DNA of 64,000 nucleotides. Origin: Pardosa pseudoannulata (taxonomy: Eukaryota > Arthropoda > Arachnida > Araneae > Lycosidae). Numbering within the stretch: the first letter of the stretch is position 1; each line of letters begins with the position of its first letter. A model generated the notes under the pieces. It did no database searches. It was not told where the DNA came from and was given only the letters and a program-made list of their open reading frames with translations. The DNA lies in the NCBI GenBank assembly GCA_032207245.1, contig CM063501.1:61294377-61358376 (forward strand). Reading direction: 5' to 3'. The translations under genes were made by a program, and so were the position numbers. Positions 58,245-64,000 of the stretch are shown here, piece after piece.

Positions 58245-59235
58245 TATCTACTCTCATAAAAGAAACTCGTTCTTAAAAAACGTAAAAATGCTACAAGCTA
58301 TTTCTTAGCGGCATCTAAAATGATACACTAGGCATTATAGCGATATAATACTTAACATGTAAGTTGTCAATGGCGATATAAATTTTTTAAAATATCATTG
58401 ACTTATTCTCAATATGCTTTTAAAATATCAGTTTAGTCTTTACAGCTGAATTTAAGCTTTACAACTGAAAAAAAATTACTGACCGATGCTAATGTAATTT
58501 ATGAAACTATTTTATTTTGAATTCTACTCCCAAAAAAAAAACTAGTTCTTAACATAAAAATGCAACAAGCTATTTCTTAGCGGTATCTAAAATGATACAC
58601 CAGGTATTAAAGGGATACAATACTTAACTTATAAATTGTCAATGGCTAAATACATTTTTTAAAAATATCATTGACTTATTCTTAATATTGTTCTAAAATA
58701 TCAATTTAGGATTTTATCTTTACAACTGATAAAAATTATTGACGAAGCTAATGTAATTTATGAAACTATTTTATTTTGAATTCTACTCTCAAAGAGAAAA
58801 CTAGTTCTTAACATAAAAATGTTACAAGCTATTTTTTATCGGCATCTAAAAAGATCCACCAGTTAAAGGGATGTAATACTTAACATAAATTGTCAATGGC
58901 TAAATAAATTTTTAAAAATATCATTGACTTATTCTTCATATTGTTTTAAAATATCAGTTTAGGATTTAAGCTTTACAACTGAAAACACAAATTACTGACC
59001 GAAGCTAATATAATTTATGAAACTATTTTATTTCGAATTCTAATCTCAAAAGAAAAACTAGTTCTTAACATAAAAATCTACAAGCTATTTCTTAGCAGCA
59101 TTTAAATGATCCACCAGGCATTAAAGGGATATAATACTTAACATATAAGTTGTCAATGGCTAAATAAATTTTTGAAAATATCATTGACTTATTCTTAATA
59201 TTGTTTTAAAATATGATTTTAGGATTTTAGATGGA
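58245..59235 (+). repeat. Tandem array, about 3.8 units of 257-275 bp
   Basis: Units start with CTACTCTCA-like sequence at about 58249, 58524, 58783 and 59039. Each contains ACTAGTTCTTAACATAAAAA, a CAAGCTATTTCTTAGC block, CACCAGGxATTAAAGGGAT, ATTGTCAATGGCTAAATA, ATATCATTGACTTATTCT and CAACTGA...TGACCGAAGCTAAT. Identity between units is high. The block ATTAAAGGG, read in reverse, is CCCTTTAATGCCTGG, the terminus of the adjacent piggyBac-like element, so the array seems to have been built from a transposon end plus its flank. Confidence 0.9.
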
Positions 59236-59295
59236 CTTTTAAACGGAAAGTACCACGTTCCCGTAGTATGAAATGTCATTTCAAGTATAATTATC

Positions 59296-59301
<6 letters not shown>

Positions 59302-59376
<75 letters not shown>
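59302..59376. repeat. (TA)n microsatellite
   Basis: About 37 TA units at the edge of the tandem array. It explains the long Ile/Tyr ORF on the minus strand. Confidence 0.95.
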
Positions 59377-59378
<2 letters not shown>

Positions 59379-59846
59379 CAAAATAAGTGAGAGGTTTACA
59401 GATTTACGTTAAACATTACCCTATCTTTAAGGAGGCTAATAAATTAAATTTGTGAGTTCTGAGATGTTGCAAAAAGAATGTATAAGGATCCAAAGTAGAT
59501 AATTTATTATTAATGTACAAAATGTAAAATTTATGCAGTTTAGTGTATCACAGCTTTAGTTGTTTCGAATTAATGTAAATAAAATTGAATCAAATCAATG
59601 CATTGCAAAATAATGAAATCATCAGAATTTTTGCTTGTAAAAAATGAGAAAGAAACTGGTAATACAGAACTTTTAATGCTTATGTATATTTATAATGTTC
59701 ATGGAATTACATATTTTTCTCACAGAGATAGAAAGAAATGAGTAGTTTTAAAATTCGATTTATAAAAATCATATATTTTTTTTCGAGAGAAAGTGTAACT
59801 ATTTCTCCCTACTGAAAAATACTTAAAAAATTGCTATTTTCATGTA

Positions 59847-60329
59847 CAGTATACCAAAAAAACTTATTGAATAATCAAGTAAATTTTAAAACAATTAACT
59901 TTTTCAAAATATTTTAAGCCATATGTTTTACACTTAGTCGTATAGAAGAATACGGTTTATCAAAAAGTTAATCGAATCATTGATGGAATTTTAAAAATTC
60001 TAGGATTTTTTTTAAAGATTTTCATTTTTGGAAGATTATCGAATCATTGAATTGAATGAGTAATATATTTTTATGAGATGGAAATATGAAGAATGTACTT
60101 ATTATACTTCATACAGAAGTTTAGTGTACTTAAGTATTTGAAGTTTTTTAAAAATCCATATTTATAATGAAGTAATGAAATTAATGAACACATAATAGAT
60201 ATTAAAAATACATGACTCATTCAATTCAATGAATGAATACTTCTTTAAAAATGAAAATTATAATTATCATTACATAAGTCAGAGTGTTTAAAATTTACTC
60301 GATGATCCGATAAGTTTTTTGGTGAACTG
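59847..60329. mobile_element. Long-TIR MITE with TA target duplication
   Basis: Bounded by TA at 59845-59846 and 60330-60331. The left end CAGTATACCAAAAAAACTTA and right end (read inward) CAGTTCACCAAAAAACTTAT are inverted. Similarity continues inward for about 200 bases, through AAGTAAATTTTAAAAC / GAGTAAATTTTAAACA and CATTCAATTCAATGA, so nearly the whole 483 bp is a foldback. The CAGT...ACTG ends with TA duplication fit a Tc1/mariner-type MITE. Confidence 0.75.
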
Positions 60330-60643
60330 TATCAGACTGATTTTCTCCCATTTATTAACTTTCAACTTCAAATCTATTTTAGACGAATTGCGTATAATTT
60401 CATTTAGCTATTCCGAAATGATTGTTGCGGCTCAGCGCTTTTGAACATCAAAGTAAATGGCAGAAATGTAATGCGTTTAATTAACTCTTTTGAAGTTCAA
60501 AGTGGATAAATAAACCTTTTACAGAGATAATACCAGCATGGTATTCAGCATTTATTTATGCAACGTGTATGTGGACATCGCAAATTTTAACGTTACCAAG
60601 TATATGGTAGCATGTAACTCAATCGTTGTTAAATATTGGCATA

Positions 60644-61610
60644 TACGAGAGTTGGAACTTCAATAGTGGCAATTATTTATTTACATGGAATACAAAAGTG
60701 ATTAATGTCGTCATGTTTTACAGTTTTTCAATATAGTCGACAGCACTGTGTATAACCCGTTTCCAACGATGTGGCAGTCACAGAACACCTGTAGCACAGT
60801 CTGTTCTGTTGATAGTTCGAATGGATCGGTCTATTTCCGCAAGAATCAGTTCTGAAGCGAATGCCACTAAGTGGTCTACTTATGAAGTGTATCACTAAGT
60901 GGTACACTTCATCATAGGGTTTAAGACAATGTCCCAAGGACTTAGATCTGGGGAGTATGTTGGAGGGTAAAACACTTCCCAGCCCCATTGATCGAACAAA
61001 TCAGTCACAGCTTGTACTGTATGTGGCCGAGTATTGTCATGCAGAATAGTAGAGGTGTTCTGCAGAAAGTGCAGAATTTTTCTCATGCTCAGGAGTTCCT
61101 TCAGAATGTGCAGCACAGTCGTATACGAAAATCATGTCTTTCGGGCCAGCTTACTTATCGTTTGGCATTGATCACTGTCCATTAGTACGGCAACAGCATG
61201 TACTTCTGCATAGCTGACACTGGCTGATGCATGTCTGCCACATTTTGGAGTCCTTCATTGAAGACTTTTACCCATCATGCTACAGTTCTGTAATGCAATG
61301 CAGATTCCCCGCAAGCCTCTTGAAGCCCTAGATGACATTGTCGGATGTAGGTCCTCTGGCACATTGAATTTTTATCCATTTTCGTTGTTCTTGTTTTCAA
61401 AACATCCTACCAACACCTATTAGACCGCAAGCTAACATAACGATCAGTTCTTTGCGTCACTCCGCATTCGTATGACTTAGGAAGGAACTGATTTGTTCGA
61501 GTCTTTTTCTGAGAGCTATGCAGCTTACGTGTGGCATACGCGACATTCTTTGGTTTTGTTGCATAGCGTTTTTACAGCAGTGTTGCCACTATTTAAGTTC
61601 CAACCTCGTA
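60644..61610 (-). mobile_element. mariner element, internally deleted, with TA target duplication
   Basis: Bounded by TA at 60642-60643 and 61611-61612. The terminal inverted repeats are TACGAGAGTTGGAACTTCAA on the left and TACGAGGTTGGAACTTAAAT on the right, read inward, both continuing TAGTGGCAA. The length of 967 bp is about 300 bp short of a typical mariner, matching the gap in its transposase. It interrupts unit 1 of the surrounding tandem repeat, so it inserted after or during its spread. Confidence 0.9.
60718..61379 (-). pseudogene. mariner transposase, broken, missing the first catalytic Asp
   Basis: A minus-strand ATG at 61377-61379 opens MDKNSMCQRTYIRQCHLGLQ, then ESALHYRTVA followed by TGA, WVKVFNEGL and VADMH (helix-turn-helix region). 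After a frameshift come LHILKELLSMRKI, joined directly to LHFLQNTSTILHDNTRPHTV (second catalytic Asp), then FYPPTYSPDLSPWD (third Asp). After a small duplication come GIRFRTDS, DRSIRTINRTDC and VIHSAVDYIEKL with the stop at 60718-60720. About 100 residues normally found between MRKI and HFLQN are deleted, including the segment with the first catalytic Asp. It cannot be active. Confidence 0.85.
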
Positions 61611-62460
61611 TATGTACAACTCGAAGGAATTTAGTCGGACACCTAAAGTTGAAAAAAATCCGTCTTTACCATGAAGTAAACAAGTAACAATCATTAAAAA
61701 TACATGACTCATTCAACTGAGTGAATAAATACTCTTCAAAAAATGAAAATTATAAATAACATATCCCAATATATCATAAAATGATTTCCTACAATGTTTA
61801 TAAAAACGTAAAGTTTTTAAAATTTACTCGATGATTCTATAAATTTTTCGATCAGACTGATTTTCTTCCCATTACTAACTTTCAACTTCAAATCTATTTT
61901 AGACAATATACTCCTGATTTCATTTAGCTATTCCGAAATGCTTGTTGCGGCTCAGCGCTTTTGAACATCAAAGTAAATGGCAGAAATGTAATGTGCTTCG
62001 TTAACTCTTTGAAGTTGAAAGTGGATAAATGAACCTTTTAGAGAGATCATATGAGCATGGTATTCAGCATTCCTTTGCTCTGCTTGTGTATGCACATCGC
62101 AAATTTTAACGTCATTAAGTATGTGAAATCATGTAACGCTATCGTTGCTAAATTTGACATATATGTACAGCTAAAAGGTATTTAGTCAAACACCTAAAGG
62201 TGAAATATTTATCTTTATCATGAAGTAATGGCATCACTATACACATAATAATTATTAAAAATACATGATTCGTTCAATTTAATGAATGAATACTCATACA
62301 AATGAAAATTATAACTAACATTTCCTAAGTATTATAAAAAGCTTTTCTACAACATAAAAAAAAAATCTTGAGTGCTTAAAATTTACTTGTTGTTAAGGTT
62401 TTTGGTTGACTGTATTAGATAATTTTCTTCCCTTTAGTAACTTTCAACTTCAAACAGTGA

Positions 62461-62914
62461 TCAACAGCTGATTCGTTCAGCGGAAATCATGGCTGAGATG
62501 TTTATGTTAGTGGCTTGCAAAGAAAGAAAAAGATATAAAATTGCTATAAAAGTAAAAATATTAGAAATAGAAGGGACAATGTATACATATAGGCAATTTT
62601 AAACCATTTTATCAAATGTTTTAATGGAAATAGGATGAAAATATTTAAAGTTTTAACTTTAAATGCATTTTACTGAAAATGGTGTTTTTCAAACTTGCTA
62701 GCACTCTAAAGAAAAAAAAAAACAGCTATTGTACATATGGATCTATAATTTTCAAGGTAAGTACATTATAGTACTACAATGAAACTCCACCTACTTTTTT
62801 GAAAGTTTTTTATATTATGTGGTATTTATTGTATTTGAAATTTAATTTTTCAACGTTATATTAGGTTTTGGAAAATTCATTCTCCTGGTGTAAAATTCCT
62901 GATAACTTTTAAAA
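62461..62914. other. Intergenic DNA
   Basis: AT-rich sequence between the tandem repeat and the dispersed repeat. Nothing recognised. Confidence 0.5.
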
Positions 62915-63356
62915 TTTTGTACTAAATTTAACCACAGGTTCTCAGAAACTACAGATATAAATATGCAGATAAACTAAAAGCTAAATTAACAGCATCCGAA
63001 ACTAGCTTAATATAAAAAAAGTAAATTTATTATAATATATATACATCTATGTACATACAAAACTGATGCTAATTTTCATAAAATAAGCTTTTTCAACATC
63101 TTCTAAATTAGTTCTGACAATTTTTTAATACTTAAGTAATTTTGTAAATAGAGAGAGGACCTAATCTCAATTTCAAAATGCATGTAAAAGGGGGTACCTT
63201 TGGGGAGTGAAAATGGTGTGCCCGGAACACTGCTAAATGATGGGTATCTATGGATTTTTCGTCCGTCTGGTCAGGGGCTTCCTCCTGAGTGTTTGGGGGT
63301 GCGACCGTGCTATTTGATGCAGGAACCCTTCCTGTCGGACTTGGCTGGATTCTCAA
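62915..63356 (+). repeat. Dispersed repeat, copy 2
   Basis: Second copy of the repeat at 43097-43580, same orientation, with shared blocks throughout and ending at CTTCCTGTCGGACTTG and GGCTGGATTCTC. Frames on both strands here are translations of the repeat. Confidence 0.85.
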
Positions 63357-63706
63357 ATAGGTGGAGAATAATACCTAATATTTTTTGTTTATAAAATGCA
63401 AAAATTATTGCTGAAATATAGTTTTTGTTGCTGTAAGAGTGCGCGCAGTGTGACAGCAAAATTTTTAAATTTCCAAAACAAGCACTTTCATTTTATTATA
63501 TAAAAAAAGTTCTTATTTACCAGAAGCAAAGTAAATACACGAAAATAATTAACTAGATTCAGAGAACAAATGCTAAAATTTCCAAATAATTTTCATAACA
63601 AGAAAAAAAGTTATGGCAAATCGAAAAATAACAAAAATTACTCATTTTTAAGTTGCTTAAAGGTGATGTGTCTTCTTAAGTAGAATCCAGTGTTCTTGCT
63701 TAGGAC

Positions 63707-63891
63707 CATTCTCGCCGAACGCTGGCCGATTGGTTAGAGCTCTGACCATCGGTACTGGAGTTCGTGTGTTCGAATCCCATTATCGCATGGATGTTCGTAG
63801 CCGTTCGGAATCGGCTTTAAGCAGTAGGTCCCGGTCTCATTATCCCTCGCTTGCAAAACTGTAGACCGTAGCCCTCCAAACCAAACCAAAC
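63707..63891 (+). repeat. tRNA-derived SINE, family 1, best preserved copy
   Basis: A 185-bp unit is flanked by CTTAGGAC at 63699-63706 and 63892-63899. It has a good A-box TGGCCGATTGG (63723) and B-box GTTCGAATCCC (63768), correctly spaced for an internal pol III promoter derived from a tRNA. The body follows (CATGGATGTTCGTAGCC, TTAAGCAGTAGGTCCCGGTC) and the tail is AAACCAAACCAAACC. It is the reference for the copies at 51.6 and 20.9 kb. Confidence 0.88.
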
Positions 63892-64000
63892 CTTAGGACT
63901 TTTTTTGCTTAGGAATTTTCAAACCGTACCGTGAGCGTATGGTACGGGTATCACAGTAGTAATATTAAATACAGAAAAATTTATCTAAACAGTTTCATCA

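Larger units (their letters stand above)
57184..58340 (-). mobile_element. piggyBac-family element with transposase remnant
   Basis: The left end CCCTTGAATGCCTGAG matches the terminus type CCCATTAATGCC of the neighbouring 506-bp element, and the interior aligns with it at both ends. Between the aligned parts lies the Cys-rich end of a transposase on the minus strand and three copies of a 17-base near-palindrome. The flank is ATAT rather than TTAA, and the right end merges into a tandem array, so its right boundary is uncertain. Confidence 0.55.
60160..62460 (+). repeat. Tandem repeat of about 520-560 bp containing MITE right half, interrupted by a mariner
   Basis: Anchors TAAAAATACATGACTCATTC (60209), the same at 61695, and TAAAAATACATGATTCGTTC (62257) mark three units. 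Units 1 and 2 also share GATTGTTGCGGCTCAGCGCT / GCTTGTTGCGGCTCAGCGCT (60420, 61939), TGAACATCAAAGTAAATGGC and CGCAAATTTTAACGT. Subtracting the 967-bp mariner plus TA, unit 1 is about 516 bp and unit 2 about 562 bp. Unit 3 is partial. Confidence 0.85.

Noticed and set aside
58245..59235. CRISPR-like array
   Set aside because: The units are about 260 bp and wholly repeated with no unique spacers. This is a eukaryotic tandem repeat.
63132..63394. Two opposing ORFs of 74 and 64 residues
   Set aside because: Both are translations of dispersed repeat copy 2 and share no motif with known proteins.
63721..63780. A tRNA gene
   Set aside because: A and B boxes are present, but the acceptor stem is not formed, and a SINE body, A/C-rich tail and target duplication follow.

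Overview
The window is nuclear DNA from a eukaryote. It is strongly AT-rich, with many (TA)n microsatellites, exons separated by introns with GT-AG boundaries, and a high density of decayed transposons. I think it is an arthropod, most likely a spider or another arachnid. That is an inference from three things seen together: tRNA-derived SINEs, Tc1/mariner, hAT and piggyBac fossils, and an intronless MATH/BTB (TDPOZ/SPOP-like) gene of a kind I recall as expanded in arachnids. No species can be named from the sequence alone.

Region 1 (1-24.2 kb) is the 3' two-thirds of one plus-strand gene, ABCB7, the mitochondrial ABC half-transporter of the iron-sulfur pathway (yeast Atm1 family). Twelve coding exons between 2407 and 23958 join in frame to 567 residues plus a stop. 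The mitochondrial targeting region and the first part of the membrane domain lie upstream of the window. The introns carry a non-LTR retrotransposon tail (1.0-1.2 kb), a SINE (8.4 kb), a TTAA-flanked piggyBac-like element (9.06-9.58 kb), a hAT MITE with a perfect 8-bp target duplication (10.5-10.9 kb), a 194-bp tandem duplication (15.4-15.8 kb), a perfect 32-bp inverted repeat (17.54-17.60 kb) and long TA/CA tracts.

Region 2 (24.2-35 kb) holds an unrecognised 61-residue ORF, two more TTAA-flanked elements (one is an inverted relative of the 9.06-kb element), about 3 kb of featureless AT-rich DNA, a 1459-bp hAT element with a broken transposase and perfect 8-bp target duplication, and one intact minus-strand single-exon MATH/BTB gene (33628-34665).

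Region 3 (35-49.6 kb) is a nested transposon graveyard. A Ty3/gypsy pol fossil is split by a MITE inside the protease, by 2.4 kb of other DNA inside reverse transcriptase, and is followed by a 340-bp insert bounded by 17-bp direct repeats. After it come a Tc1-like transposase remnant, a dispersed repeat, a pogo/Tigger-like transposase tail and a recent 785-bp tandem duplication.

Region 4 (49.6-64 kb) contains a minus-strand 160-residue ORF of unknown nature, a CG-rich segment ending in a strong splice donor that could be a promoter plus first exon, and many repeats. These are SINE copies, a hAT deletion derivative, piggyBac-like elements with the Cys-rich end of a transposase, a 260-275-bp tandem array, a long-TIR MITE, and a mariner whose internal deletion removed the first catalytic Asp.

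Only ABCB7 and the MATH/BTB gene look like functional host genes. I found no operon, CRISPR array or evident new molecular system. The most unusual material is the set of nested and tandemly amplified transposon structures.
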